NCBI GenBank assembly: GCA_934247225.1
Contig: CAKQJE010000027.1
Location: 1-29,197 of the forward strand
Source of the DNA: an uncultured Clostridia bacterium
Lineage (GTDB): Bacteria; Bacillota; Clostridia; Christensenellales; Borkfalkiaceae
Reading direction: 5' to 3'
Length of the DNA stretch: 29,197 bases
A program made the position numbers and the translations under genes. How positions within the stretch are numbered: the first letter of the stretch is position 1; each line of letters opens with the position of its first letter. Below, in pieces: positions 1 through 8,353 of the stretch. The notes below the pieces were generated by a model. It saw only the letters and a list, made by a program, of their open reading frames with translations, did not search any database and had not been told where the DNA came from.

Positions 1-2
1 AA

Positions 3-860
3 TATATCAGCATTGTCAAGGAGCAAATCCCTGACATGCCAGTAGATAACATATTAGCAGAGCCGGAGGCTCGCAACACCGCTCCATGTATTGCTTATGC
101 CTGCTGGAAGATCCAAAAGAAGCATCCAGCTGCTAACATCGTGGTGACACCATCCGATGCCCTTGTCATCAATACCTCGGAGTATCAGCGAGTTCTCAGC
201 AAGGCATTGAGCTATACATCCGACAAAGAAGCCATTGTGACCATTGGCATCAAGCCCAGCCGCCCGGAGACAGGCTACGGCTATATCGCCGCTGTCGCCC
301 CCACCAACACAGATGAGATATATAAGGTAGAAGCCTTCAAGGAAAAGCCCGACCTCACCACCGCCGAGCACTACCTTGCCGCTGGCAACTACTATTGGAA
401 TGCCGGGATCTTCGTTTGGAACATCGACACCATCAGCCGAGCCATCCGCACCTTCCAGCCCAAGCTGGCAGCCATCATGGACGAAATGTTCACTTCCTTC
501 TATACAGATAAGGAGAAAGATGTCGTAGGCAGACTCTTCCCAACCTGCGAGAAGATAAGCATCGACTATGCCGTGATGGAGAAGTCGAAGGTAATCTATA
601 CCCTCCCCGCCGAGTTCGGCTGGAGCGACTTAGGCAGTTGGGGCCGCCTCCGTACCTTGCTCCCACAAGATGAGGAGGGCAATGCCAAGGTAGGCAAGGA
701 CATCCGATTGTATGAATGCAAGAACTGCGTGGTACATGCAGCCGATGAAAGCAAAGTAGTAGTTCAAGGCTTGGATGGCTATATCGTAGCCGAGAAGAAT
801 GGACAGCTGCTTGTCTGCTCATTAAAAGAGGAACAGAGAATTAAGGAATTTGGAAAATGA
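3..860 (+). CDS. manC: Mannose-1-phosphate guanylyltransferase, 5'-truncated by window edge
   Basis: The enzyme makes GDP-mannose from mannose-1-phosphate and GTP in the cytoplasm, for polysaccharide synthesis. The reading frame is open from base 3, so the true start lies upstream. Family members are about 350-360 residues and roughly 285 are visible, so about 70 N-terminal residues, including the GTP-binding signature, are missing. Visible family motifs are EPEARNTAPC near the start, VTPSDALV, the sugar-binding FKEKPD segment followed by NYYWNAGIFVW, and GWSDLGSWG. The protein ends soon after EQRIKEFGK, so it has no C-terminal phosphomannose-isomerase domain. It is visibly more GC-rich than the next five genes, and its stop is 7 bp before the ATG of the OLD-family nuclease. 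Identification of the family is secure. The sugar nucleotide specificity is inferred from the family. Confidence 0.9.
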   Translation, partial: YISIVKEQIPDMPVDNILAEPEARNTAPCIAYACWKIQKKHPAANIVVTPSDALVINTSEYQRVLSKALSYTSDKEAIVTIGIKPSRPETGYGYIAAVAPTNTDEIYKVEAFKEKPDLTTAEHYLAAGNYYWNAGIFVWNIDTISRAIRTFQPKLAAIMDEMFTSFYTDKEKDVVGRLFPTCEKISIDYAVMEKSKVIYTLPAEFGWSDLGSWGRLRTLLPQDEEGNAKVGKDIRLYECKNCVVHAADESKVVVQGLDGYIVAEKNGQLLVCSLKEEQRIKEFGK

Positions 861-867
861 AAATACG

Positions 868-3012
868 ATGAGAATTTCAAAAATACATATTCAGAATTTT
901 CGTAAGTTGAAGAATTGTACGCTTGACTTTGGAGAAAAGCAAACAATTCTTGTAGGCGCAAACAATAGCGGTAAGACATCTTGTATGCAGGCTATAGTAC
1001 GCTTTTTGAAGGATTCAAAAAACTTGTCAACAAGAGATTTTACTTTATCTAATTGGGAGGCAATCAATAAAGTGGCAGAGAATTGGATAAATGATGAGGA
1101 ATCAAAACCATCTCTGAATGACGTCATAGATTATCTTCCCCAAATGGATGTATGGATAGATGTTGATAAAAAGGAGGCCTATTTAGTAAAAGACTTAATT
1201 CCTTCATTGGATTGGGAAGGTAAAACTATTGGTGTTAGAATCATTTTTGCCCCTACGGATGTCGAAAAATTATATGTAGATTTCAAGGCAGCGTATATGA
1301 ATGCTGAATGCTTGAAGAAAGAGAAAGATGGACTGGAAATCTATCCTAAGAATTTATGGGATTATCTACATAGAGGAAAACTTAATTCAGAGTTTAGATT
1401 AAGGTATTACATTTTGGATATCAAAAGGGAACCAGAAAATAATGATGAAGCTCAACCTTTACCAAGTGTTGAATTTGACGATGGCAATCCATTAAAAACA
1501 ATTATTAAAGTTGACTCTATAGATGCAGAAAGAGACTTTTCTGATCCAGACTCAAATGACCATGTAAGTAAAAATACATTGTCTATGCAGCTCCAGAATT
1601 ATTATGAAAAGCATATCAAGCCGAAAGACTCTCAATTAGAAAAAGAAGATATCGGACTGCTCTCTGCATTACAAGAAGCAAATAAAACTTTAGATGCCAA
1701 AATAGGTACAGCTTTTGAAGGACGAATTGAAGAACTAAAAAGTATCAATTATCCTGGCTTCCATGACCCAAGTATAGAAATTCACAGTTGTGTTGATATC
1801 AAGAATTCTATCAGTCATGATTCGGCAGTTCAGTTCGCTCTTAATGATGAAGGTGGTGGCTTAACTCTTCCAGAGAATTATAATGGATTAGGTTTTCAAA
1901 ATCTTATATCCATGTATTTCAAGTTGATTCAGTTTAGGGACGAATGGTTGCATGAAGGGCGAATGGTAAGAACAGAAGATGATGACGACTATATTGAACC
2001 AATTCATCTTGTTTTTATTGAAGAGCCGGAGGCTCATCTTCACGCACAAGCCCAACAAGTTTTTGTACGAAAAGCTTATGAGGAATTGTATCCATCTTCA
2101 AGGTTTAAAGGAGATAGTCCGTATAAAACTCAATTAGTATTAAGTACTCATTCAAACCACATTGTTCATGATGTTAGCTTGAATGATATGAGATATTTTC
2201 ATCGAGAAGTTTCTGAAGATATAAATATTCCAATCTCCAAAATTGTAAATTTGACAAATGTCTTTGGTGAGGATGAAGAAACGGAACGGTTTGTAACAAG
2301 ATATATTCGTTTGTCTCAATATGATTTTTTCTTTGCTGATGCTGTAATTCTTGTAGAAGGCTCTGGAGAAAGAATCTTGATGCCAGAGTTCTTGGAGAAT
2401 GAAAAGATGACAACCAATTATGTCTCAATTATAGAGATAAATGGCAGTCATGCACATAGATTTCGTAATTTGGTAGAAAAACTTGATATACCATGTCTTA
2501 TTATTACGGATATCGATGCATACTCGAATGAAATAGGAAGTGTGCCAACAATGAAAGGTAAAGAGCAAATTTCGAAAAATAGTACATTGAAGGAATGGTT
2601 GCCAAAGAAAGTGAACATTGATGACTTGTTAGATTTACCTTCTGATAAGAAAATTCACAATAATGTAAGAGTTGCTTATCAGACAGGAATTAATGTTAAG
2701 CTAAAAGAAGGAGTTGAAGCCATAGCATATCCTTATACTTTTGAGGATGCTTTAGCATTATCAAATGTTGACCTGTTCAAAAACGAAGATTTGAAAGGCT
2801 TGGCTTTAGTAACCAACTTTAAGAAAATTATTGAGACTTCAAAAACAATTGAAGATTGTTGCAAGGACATGTATGAGACTTTGACTTCGAAAAAAAAAGC
2901 TCCTTTTGCCGTCAATCTTCTCTATCTCGAACAATTTAAAGAACTTAAAACTCCTGCTTATATCCAAGAAGGATTGGTATGGTTAAAGTCTAAGTTGAAC
3001 GCAAAATACTAG
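868..3012 (+). CDS. gajA: OLD-family ATP-dependent endonuclease (GajA-like, Gabija-type)
   Basis: This 714-residue protein has an N-terminal ABC-type ATPase and a C-terminal TOPRIM nuclease. Walker A is GANNSGKTS (about residues 30-38). The signature region is around NYNGLGFQN, Walker B is FIEEPEAHLH (about 383-392), and the H-loop is STHSNH. The TOPRIM acidic motifs are ILVEGSGER (about 493-501) and the DID of LIITDIDAY (about 545-553). I chose the ATG at 868. An in-frame TTG at 850 exists, but it lies inside manC and only adds six non-conserved residues. A UvrD-like helicase follows 3 bp later. OLD plus UvrD is the Gabija anti-phage arrangement, in which GajA nicks DNA when nucleotide pools fall. 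It is longer than the Bacillus GajA (under 600 residues as I recall), so it could be another OLD class-2 pair. A nine-A run lies near the 3' end (2890-2898). Confidence 0.8.
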   Translation: MRISKIHIQNFRKLKNCTLDFGEKQTILVGANNSGKTSCMQAIVRFLKDSKNLSTRDFTLSNWEAINKVAENWINDEESKPSLNDVIDYLPQMDVWIDVDKKEAYLVKDLIPSLDWEGKTIGVRIIFAPTDVEKLYVDFKAAYMNAECLKKEKDGLEIYPKNLWDYLHRGKLNSEFRLRYYILDIKREPENNDEAQPLPSVEFDDGNPLKTIIKVDSIDAERDFSDPDSNDHVSKNTLSMQLQNYYEKHIKPKDSQLEKEDIGLLSALQEANKTLDAKIGTAFEGRIEELKSINYPGFHDPSIEIHSCVDIKNSISHDSAVQFALNDEGGGLTLPENYNGLGFQNLISMYFKLIQFRDEWLHEGRMVRTEDDDDYIEPIHLVFIEEPEAHLHAQAQQVFVRKAYEELYPSSRFKGDSPYKTQLVLSTHSNHIVHDVSLNDMRYFHREVSEDINIPISKIVNLTNVFGEDEETERFVTRYIRLSQYDFFFADAVILVEGSGERILMPEFLENEKMTTNYVSIIEINGSHAHRFRNLVEKLDIPCLIITDIDAYSNEIGSVPTMKGKEQISKNSTLKEWLPKKVNIDDLLDLPSDKKIHNNVRVAYQTGINVKLKEGVEAIAYPYTFEDALALSNVDLFKNEDLKGLALVTNFKKIIETSKTIEDCCKDMYETLTSKKKAPFAVNLLYLEQFKELKTPAYIQEGLVWLKSKLNAKY

Positions 3013-3015
3013 ATT

Positions 3016-4839
3016 ATGGCTAATGCAGATAACAACATTGATTCGCAATTGAAAGAATACATTTCAAAGGAGAAAAGAAAATCTTTCTTTTTGTTTGCAG
3101 GAGCAGGCTCAGGCAAGACATATTCTCTGGTTAAATTTTTGGAGAATATTCAAAATGTATGGGGCAAAGAGTTGATGCAAGAACATCGTCAAGTGGCTGT
3201 CATAACTTATACGAATGCAGCTACAGATGAAATCATGCGACGAATAGACTATAATCCTTTATTTCATGTTTCTACAATTCATAGCTTTGTTTGGGATTCC
3301 ATTAAGACCTACCAAAAAGACATCAAAGCTCGTTATCTTCAGAGATTACAAGCCAATATTGATGACTTAAAGGTAAAGATGGAGGCAACTAAGAATAAGG
3401 CTACAAGGACTTATCAAGCCAATCAAGAAAGACTCAATCATTTGATAGAACGAAAGGAAGCAAAAGAAAAAATAGATAAGTTTATCTATAATCCTAATGG
3501 TGACAATCTCAAAGCTAATTCACTGAATCATTCTGATGTGATAGAAATCGGAACACAAATGATGCAGGAGAATCTTTTGTTGCAGCAAATCATTTCTCAG
3601 CAATATCCTTTTATATTGATAGATGAGAGTCAAGATACAAGAAGTGGTCTTGTTGATGCATTCTTTACTATTCAAAAGAATTTTCCAAAATATTTTTCTC
3701 TGGGCTTAATTGGAGATATAAAGCAACGAATCTATATGGATGGTAAGGCTGATATCAAGAGCTTGATTCCGATAGATTGGGAAAAGCCAGAGAAAGTGAT
3801 GAATTATAGATGTAGCAAGAGAGTCATTCAATTAGCCAACAAAATATCATCAGTGTTAGATGGCTCACATCAAGAAGCGAGAGATAATGCTCCTGAAGGT
3901 TTCGCACATCTCTTTTTGGTCAATGCGCAAGAAGTCTTGGATAAGAATATGAAAGAACAGGACGTGCGAGCCAAAATGAGTTCTATTACAGGAGATAACA
4001 AATGGAAATCAGATGTTAAAGTTTTGACATTGGAGCATCGGATGGCTGCAGTGCGCCTTGGCTTTGAAGGTTTCTATGATTTATTTGCTCGTTTGCCAAA
4101 ATATCAGATGTCATTTTTGCAAGGAGAAATGGCAGACATGTCTTTCTTTGCCGATTTGGTATTCCCTCTTGTTACCATGCTAAAAGAAGACGATGGTATT
4201 GGTGTTCTTGATTTATTGAAGAAAAATTCACCACTGTTAGAAGCTGTTCCTGATAGGGATTTTCCTGCGATGTTAGCCAAAATCAGAAAAGTGCTTGATG
4301 TATTGCGTAGTTCTAATGTTGAAGAGATGAAAGCTTCTGAAATCATAGAATTTGTGCAAAAGAATACGTTGTTTGCTATTCCTGACCATTTGGTATTGGC
4401 ATTGAATTCCAAGGAAGAAGAGATTGCCAAGGAGGATGCTGAGTCGTTGGTTTGGGTAAGGGCTTTACAGTTACCTTTGAGACAATTTAAGGCATACGAT
4501 GATTATGTGCATGATCGAACTCCTTATGCTACGCATCAAGGTGTGAAAGGTTTGGAATTTCCACGAGTTCTTGTCCTTATTGATGATGGAGCAGCAAGAG
4601 GAAACACATTCAGCTATGACAAACTTTTTAATGTAGCTCCTTTGTCCAATACAGACATTCAAAATAAGGAAAAAGGCAAGGAAAATTCAATAGATCGTAC
4701 AGGTCGCCTATTTTATGTAACGTGTACACGTGCAAAAGAGTCTTTGGCAATATTGATGTACACAAGTAATCCTGACAAGGCAAAACAGACTGCTATTCAG
4801 AATGGTTGGTTTGCGGATAATGAAATAGACATATTATGA
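3016..4839 (+). CDS. gajB: UvrD/PcrA-like superfamily 1 helicase (GajB-like)
   Basis: This 607-residue SF1 helicase is the expected partner of the upstream OLD nuclease. Visible motifs in order are: Walker A GAGSGKT (about residues 29-35), motif Ia around VITYTNAATDEI, Walker B/motif II ILIDESQDTR (about 200-209), motif III LGLIGDIKQRIY, an arginine motif near MNYRCSKRV, motif V HQGVKGLEF (about 507-515), and motif VI FYVTCTRAKE (about 565-574). Only 3 bp separate it from the nuclease gene, so the two are almost certainly co-transcribed and probably translationally coupled. In characterised Gabija, GajB binds and hydrolyses nucleotides and acts with GajA in a large complex. That role here is inference from gene pairing. 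It is somewhat longer than the Bacillus GajB, with a lysine-rich segment at about residues 115-160 between the Ia and II regions. Confidence 0.8.
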   Translation: MANADNNIDSQLKEYISKEKRKSFFLFAGAGSGKTYSLVKFLENIQNVWGKELMQEHRQVAVITYTNAATDEIMRRIDYNPLFHVSTIHSFVWDSIKTYQKDIKARYLQRLQANIDDLKVKMEATKNKATRTYQANQERLNHLIERKEAKEKIDKFIYNPNGDNLKANSLNHSDVIEIGTQMMQENLLLQQIISQQYPFILIDESQDTRSGLVDAFFTIQKNFPKYFSLGLIGDIKQRIYMDGKADIKSLIPIDWEKPEKVMNYRCSKRVIQLANKISSVLDGSHQEARDNAPEGFAHLFLVNAQEVLDKNMKEQDVRAKMSSITGDNKWKSDVKVLTLEHRMAAVRLGFEGFYDLFARLPKYQMSFLQGEMADMSFFADLVFPLVTMLKEDDGIGVLDLLKKNSPLLEAVPDRDFPAMLAKIRKVLDVLRSSNVEEMKASEIIEFVQKNTLFAIPDHLVLALNSKEEEIAKEDAESLVWVRALQLPLRQFKAYDDYVHDRTPYATHQGVKGLEFPRVLVLIDDGAARGNTFSYDKLFNVAPLSNTDIQNKEKGKENSIDRTGRLFYVTCTRAKESLAILMYTSNPDKAKQTAIQNGWFADNEIDIL

Positions 4840-4908
4840 TGGATGTTTCTATCATTCTGTATATGATGAATGGCAAACAGAATAACAAATTAACAAAACA
4901 GAATAATT

Positions 4909-5631
4909 ATGGAAGTAAATATACAACACATGCCAGTGTCTTTAGAACATGATGGCTTGAAAGATGCGGTTGTCAGTATAAGTTATGTGTCAGATTATAA
5001 TGTAAGATACATATCAAATAAAATATTGGCAGCCATCAATAACAATAATGATAATATCTTTGTGGAAATTCCGACAAAGGATAAAAGTGTTGTTAATGAA
5101 TCATTGGCATATAAGGATTCAAATGACAAGGTACTATTGGCCAACTCTATCTATAGAATTTTGGTATCAGAAAAAAGTGTAACTTTAAACTTTACGAAAA
5201 AATATCCTGGTTGGACAGATTATTTTGGCTTGATAAATAAAGTGTTGAACTCTGTAAGTCAAGTAAAGTTACAAGGTGTCTATTTGCAGTATATGTCATG
5301 CTTTGAAAATACAGACATTTTTAAGGCATTGGATGGGACAATCAAGTTAAACCAACTTCCAAATTTCAATGGTTCGGTATTCAATTTTTCTTGTAATTGC
5401 AATAAAAAAGATGAACCGATAGCAGAATCAACTATCAAGTTGACCAATAACAAGCAAATTCAGAATAGTTCTGTCTCTATTATAGAAGTTGCTATTGCTG
5501 GAAAAATAGGGGATTATCATTTGGAAGAATGTTTGCAACTGTTATCTGAATGTCATAAATTTGAAAAACATCTGTTTTTCTTGCTTTTGAGCGAAAAATT
5601 CATCAACACATTAAACCCTCACTATGAATAG
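4909..5631 (+). CDS. Uncharacterised protein, possibly TIGR04255 family
   Basis: The function is unknown. The 240-residue protein has no signal peptide or membrane segment. The N-terminal pattern, with residues like DGLKDAVVSISY, and the C-terminal block ECHKFEKHLFFLLLSEKFIN ending in LNPHYE remind me of the sporadically distributed TIGR04255 family, whose members end in a similar helix containing F-x-x-L-L-x-x-K-F. This resemblance is from memory and was not tested by a profile search. It begins 69 bp after the helicase stop, a gap containing short AACAGAAT-type repeats. It overlaps the next gene by 8 bp, so it heads a three-gene unit that is either an accessory part of the Gabija-like operon or a separate module beside it. 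Base composition is as AT-rich as the nuclease and helicase genes. Confidence 0.6.
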   Translation: MEVNIQHMPVSLEHDGLKDAVVSISYVSDYNVRYISNKILAAINNNNDNIFVEIPTKDKSVVNESLAYKDSNDKVLLANSIYRILVSEKSVTLNFTKKYPGWTDYFGLINKVLNSVSQVKLQGVYLQYMSCFENTDIFKALDGTIKLNQLPNFNGSVFNFSCNCNKKDEPIAESTIKLTNNKQIQNSSVSIIEVAIAGKIGDYHLEECLQLLSECHKFEKHLFFLLLSEKFINTLNPHYE

Positions 5632-6112
5632 TATATGCAATTTTCTGTTTTCTGAAGTTAAAAGCCATCAGGTGCAGAGGTCTGAAAGTTTTCTCAATAC
5701 TGTATATTCTGAAGATTCTAATCCTGTTGAAGAATATGCAAGCATGATAATTGCACGCCAACAAGCCCAGTCTGTATTGCAAATGAGCGAATTGGGTAAA
5801 GGCGAGCAAATAGCTACTGATGTATTTCAAGCTTTGAAGAGCAAGTTGTGTTGTTTCATAGAAAAGTTGTATCATTCAAACAAATATGATTTCAGCGATT
5901 TGAATTTAAAAGCTTTACGTGAAGATTCTCTATATCTTACATTGTCAGGAAATAAAAACATTTCTATAAACATGTTTGTAGATGAAGAGGATTTTGAGAC
6001 AGAAAGAGATACAAATGAAGAAGAAATATTTCTTTCATATTCAAAGAAAGGGAAAGATTATATCACATGTGACTCAATTTCTAATATTTTTTCAATAATA
6101 GAAGAGCTATGA
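5624..6112 (+). CDS. Hypothetical acidic protein, middle gene of three-gene cassette
   Basis: I do not recognise this 162-residue protein. It is acidic, particularly in the segment after residue 115 (DEEDFETERDTNEEE), and has no membrane helix, signal peptide or cysteine cluster. The N-terminal half contains a probable helical stretch around EEYASMIIARQQAQSVLQM. The ATG sits 8 bp inside the end of the previous gene, and its own stop overlaps the next ATG as ATGA, so all three proteins are probably made together. A small acidic protein translated just before a basic one (the next gene has a lysine/arginine-rich tail) could be a binding partner or inhibitor, but nothing in the sequence proves this. 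Confidence 0.6.
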   Translation: MNSICNFLFSEVKSHQVQRSESFLNTVYSEDSNPVEEYASMIIARQQAQSVLQMSELGKGEQIATDVFQALKSKLCCFIEKLYHSNKYDFSDLNLKALREDSLYLTLSGNKNISINMFVDEEDFETERDTNEEEIFLSYSKKGKDYITCDSISNIFSIIEEL

Positions 6113-6789
6113 GGTTTAATTATCCAAATTATCCAAAACATATAATAGGAAAGTCCAATTTCAAGAAGATAGATAAGGTAGGTTTTTTGAAACACAGAGG
6201 TTTCTTCATTGGGAGAACAACGTCGCTTGGTGCAGATTCTTTTTCTATAGATGTAGTTAAGGAGTCTTTTGCTGAAGGAAGGGAAGTGAAGGACACTACT
6301 GTAAAAAACGGAATATCAGTCAATCTTATATCTATTTACAAGAAGAAAGACATGAAGTTTTTTCCAATAGAAGATAAACAAGATCCACAATTTCATGTTC
6401 CTTTTATATGGAAATCAGATGGTTGTCTTCCTCAAATTGGAGATTATAAATATAACAATGCTCAGCGATATTATGGCTTTAAAATTTCGCAAATCCAAGA
6501 TTTTGAGATTTCGTTTGTCTATAAAGCAAATGGAATCGCTCCTACAGACAAAATCCGCTTCAAAATAGAGCATAATCCTACAATGTGTAATTTTTGGCAT
6601 TTCAACATATTTATTTGGGGGCAAGATTCTGTATCAAAAGAGTGGATAAAATTAGAGTGCCCAATGGTTGTAAGCAATAGTACATTCAAGAAAATAGCGA
6701 TTGCTGCATTTCCCATTTTGGCTAAAAAAATAGTAAAGCCAAAAGTTATGAGAGCACGTAAATTAAACAAGAAATATTTCATAGAGTAA
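6109..6789 (+). CDS. Hypothetical protein with basic C-terminus, last gene of three-gene cassette
   Basis: I do not recognise this 226-residue protein. It starts with aromatic- and lysine-rich sequence (FNYPNYPKHIIGKSNFKKID), has a mixed beta-like centre with CNFWHFNIFIWG near residue 162, and ends in a short hydrophobic stretch followed by a very basic tail (KKIVKPKVMRARKLNKK). The tail would suit nucleic-acid or membrane contact, but this is speculation. It overlaps the upstream gene as ATGA. Its stop codon TAA overlaps by one base the ATG of the truncated wzx. It therefore marks the right-hand edge of the AT-rich cassette that sits between polysaccharide genes. No close alternative start is apparent. 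Confidence 0.6.
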   Translation: MRFNYPNYPKHIIGKSNFKKIDKVGFLKHRGFFIGRTTSLGADSFSIDVVKESFAEGREVKDTTVKNGISVNLISIYKKKDMKFFPIEDKQDPQFHVPFIWKSDGCLPQIGDYKYNNAQRYYGFKISQIQDFEISFVYKANGIAPTDKIRFKIEHNPTMCNFWHFNIFIWGQDSVSKEWIKLECPMVVSNSTFKKIAIAAFPILAKKIVKPKVMRARKLNKKYFIE

Positions 6790-6935
6790 TGTCACGTCAG
6801 TCAAATAACAACAAGCGAAAAGCGAAGAATACGCTGATTCTTTACTTCCGAATGCTCTTTATGATGGTTGTGTCGCTATACACGAGCCAAGTCATACTGA
6901 ATGTGTTGGGAGTGGAAGACTTTGGAATATTATAA
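6789..6935 (+). pseudogene. wzx: Wzx flippase N-terminal stub (truncated gene)
   Basis: A 48-codon frame begins MSRQSNNNKRKAKNTLILYF and continues RMLFMMVVSLYTSQVILNVLGVEDFGIL before TAA. This matches the start of Bacteroidota oligosaccharide flippases, in which the same block normally continues as FGIYNVVGG through a dozen membrane helices. Here similarity stops right after the FGI codons, 22 bp before the ugd start. The gene has therefore lost about 90% of its length at a sharp junction. Its ATG overlaps the previous stop by one base (TAATG). It is a relic of an earlier polysaccharide locus, since an intact but unrelated-looking Wzx lies at 9039-10577. It could still be translated as a short membrane peptide, but a function is unlikely. 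Confidence 0.7.
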
Positions 6936-6957
6936 CTAGGAAAAAAATAATTTCACT

Positions 6958-8343
6958 ATGAATGATTTTAAGAATATAAAAGTAGCAGTAGCCGGTACCG
7001 GCTATGTAGGTCTGAGTATAGCGACATTGTTGTCTCAGCACCATCATGTTACAGCAGTAGATGTAATTGCAGAAAAGGTAGAGAAACTCAACAATCGTGT
7101 TTCTCCTATCCAAGACGACTATATCGAGAAATATCTGGCAGAGAAGCCTCTGAACCTCACAGCCACTCTTGACGGGAAAGCAGCATATAAGGATGCCGAC
7201 TTCGTTGTGATAGCTGCACCTACCAACTATGACCCTGTAAAGAACTATTTCGACACGACACATGTTGAAGAGGTTATCGATTTGGTATTGGAGGTTAATC
7301 CTGATGCTGTGATGGTTATCAAGAGTACCATCCCTGTAGGTTATACCCGTAGTCTCTACTTGAAATACGCAAAAAAAGGAGTAAAGCAGTTCAACCTCCT
7401 CTTCTCACCGGAGTTTCTTCGTGAGAGCAAGGCTCTCTACGACAATCTCTATCCCAGTCGCATCATCGTAGGCTATCCCAAGCTTATTGACCGACCTGAG
7501 TTTGCTGAAGAAAATGAGGCAATAAAAGCTGTGACTGACGTAGAGAAAATGAAAGAAGCAGCCAAGACCTTTGCATCATTACTCCTTGAAGGAGCTATAG
7601 GTCATCATGGAGATACTCAGCAATTGAATTCTTCACTTTTCACTCTTCACTCTTCACATGAAAAGAACATCCCTGTTCTTTTCATGGGCATGAAGGAAGC
7701 AGAGGCGGTTAAACTCTTCGCCAACACATACCTTGCTCTTCGTGTGAGCTACTTCAATGAGCTTGACACCTATGCAGAGGTTAAAGGTCTTGACACAAAG
7801 GCTATCATCGATGGTGTAGGCCTTGACCCACGTATTGGTACCCATTACAACAACCCCAGCTTCGGTTATGGTGGCTATTGCTTGCCCAAGGACACCAAGC
7901 AGCTCTTGGCAAACTATGCTGATGTTCCAGAGAACCTGATTGAGGCTATTGTAGAGAGCAACCGTACTCGTAAGGACTATATCGCCGATGCAGTTCTTCA
8001 GAAGGCCGGTTACTATAGCTATGCTGATGATAACAGCTATGATGCAAGCAAGGAACACAACTGCGTGATTGGTGTTTATCGCTTGACTATGAAGTCTAAC
8101 AGTGATAACTTCCGTCAGTCAGCTATTCAGGGCATTATGAAGCGCATCAAGGCAAAGGGTGCAGAGGTTATCATCTACGAGCCAACCCTCGAAGACGGTA
8201 CAACATTCTTCGGAAGCAAGGTGGTGAACAACATGGATGCTTTCAAGGCACAGAGCCATGCCATCATTGCCAACAGATATGATGCTTGTTTGGATGATGT
8301 AAAGGATAAGGTATATACTAGAGATATTTTTAGAAGAGATTAA
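6958..8343 (+). CDS. ugd: UDP-glucose 6-dehydrogenase
   Basis: The protein oxidises UDP-glucose to UDP-glucuronate using two NAD+, supplying an acidic sugar for the polysaccharide. The N-terminal Rossmann motif is VAVAGTGYVGLS. Other family blocks are VIKSTIPVGYTRS, FSPEFLRESKALYDN, a central KLFANTYLALRVSYFNELD, the catalytic-cysteine block YGGYCLPKDTKQLLANY, and IQGIMKRIKAKG near the C-terminus. It aligns along its length with E. coli-type Ugd (about 388 residues) but has 461. Two extra segments account for most of this. One, at about residues 220-235, is encoded by a TCTTCAC microsatellite (7630-7657) and reads SSLFTLHSSH. The other is a YSYADDNSYD-type segment at about residue 355. The start ATG follows an A-rich leader with no clear Shine-Dalgarno sequence. 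Codon use is closer to manC than to the AT-rich neighbours. Confidence 0.92.
   Translation: MNDFKNIKVAVAGTGYVGLSIATLLSQHHHVTAVDVIAEKVEKLNNRVSPIQDDYIEKYLAEKPLNLTATLDGKAAYKDADFVVIAAPTNYDPVKNYFDTTHVEEVIDLVLEVNPDAVMVIKSTIPVGYTRSLYLKYAKKGVKQFNLLFSPEFLRESKALYDNLYPSRIIVGYPKLIDRPEFAEENEAIKAVTDVEKMKEAAKTFASLLLEGAIGHHGDTQQLNSSLFTLHSSHEKNIPVLFMGMKEAEAVKLFANTYLALRVSYFNELDTYAEVKGLDTKAIIDGVGLDPRIGTHYNNPSFGYGGYCLPKDTKQLLANYADVPENLIEAIVESNRTRKDYIADAVLQKAGYYSYADDNSYDASKEHNCVIGVYRLTMKSNSDNFRQSAIQGIMKRIKAKGAEVIIYEPTLEDGTTFFGSKVVNNMDAFKAQSHAIIANRYDACLDDVKDKVYTRDIFRRD
7630..7657 (+). repeat. Heptanucleotide microsatellite inside ugd
   Basis: Four consecutive 7-bp units are present: TCTTCAC, TTTTCAC, TCTTCAC, TCTTCAC. 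They are read in frame as part of an extra loop that E. coli-type Ugd lacks. Because seven is not a multiple of three, gain or loss of one unit would frameshift ugd downstream of about residue 230. Similar TTCACTCTTCAC strings are familiar from intergenic sequence of Prevotella and Bacteroides genomes. Confidence 0.85.
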
Positions 8344-8353
8344 GATAATAACG

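Noticed and set aside
850..867. Earlier TTG start for the OLD-family nuclease
   Set aside because: It lies within manC and adds only six residues before MRISKIHIQNFRKL, which is the normal family start.
2890..2898. A9 run near the end of the OLD nuclease gene as another phase switch
   Set aside because: Lysine-coding A runs are common in AT-rich genes, the frame is intact, and nothing distinguishes it from chance.
6936..6957. Invertible promoter of the Bacteroides capsule type
   Set aside because: No inverted-repeat pair flanking a promoter-sized segment is visible here or upstream of the other polysaccharide genes, and no recombinase gene is present.
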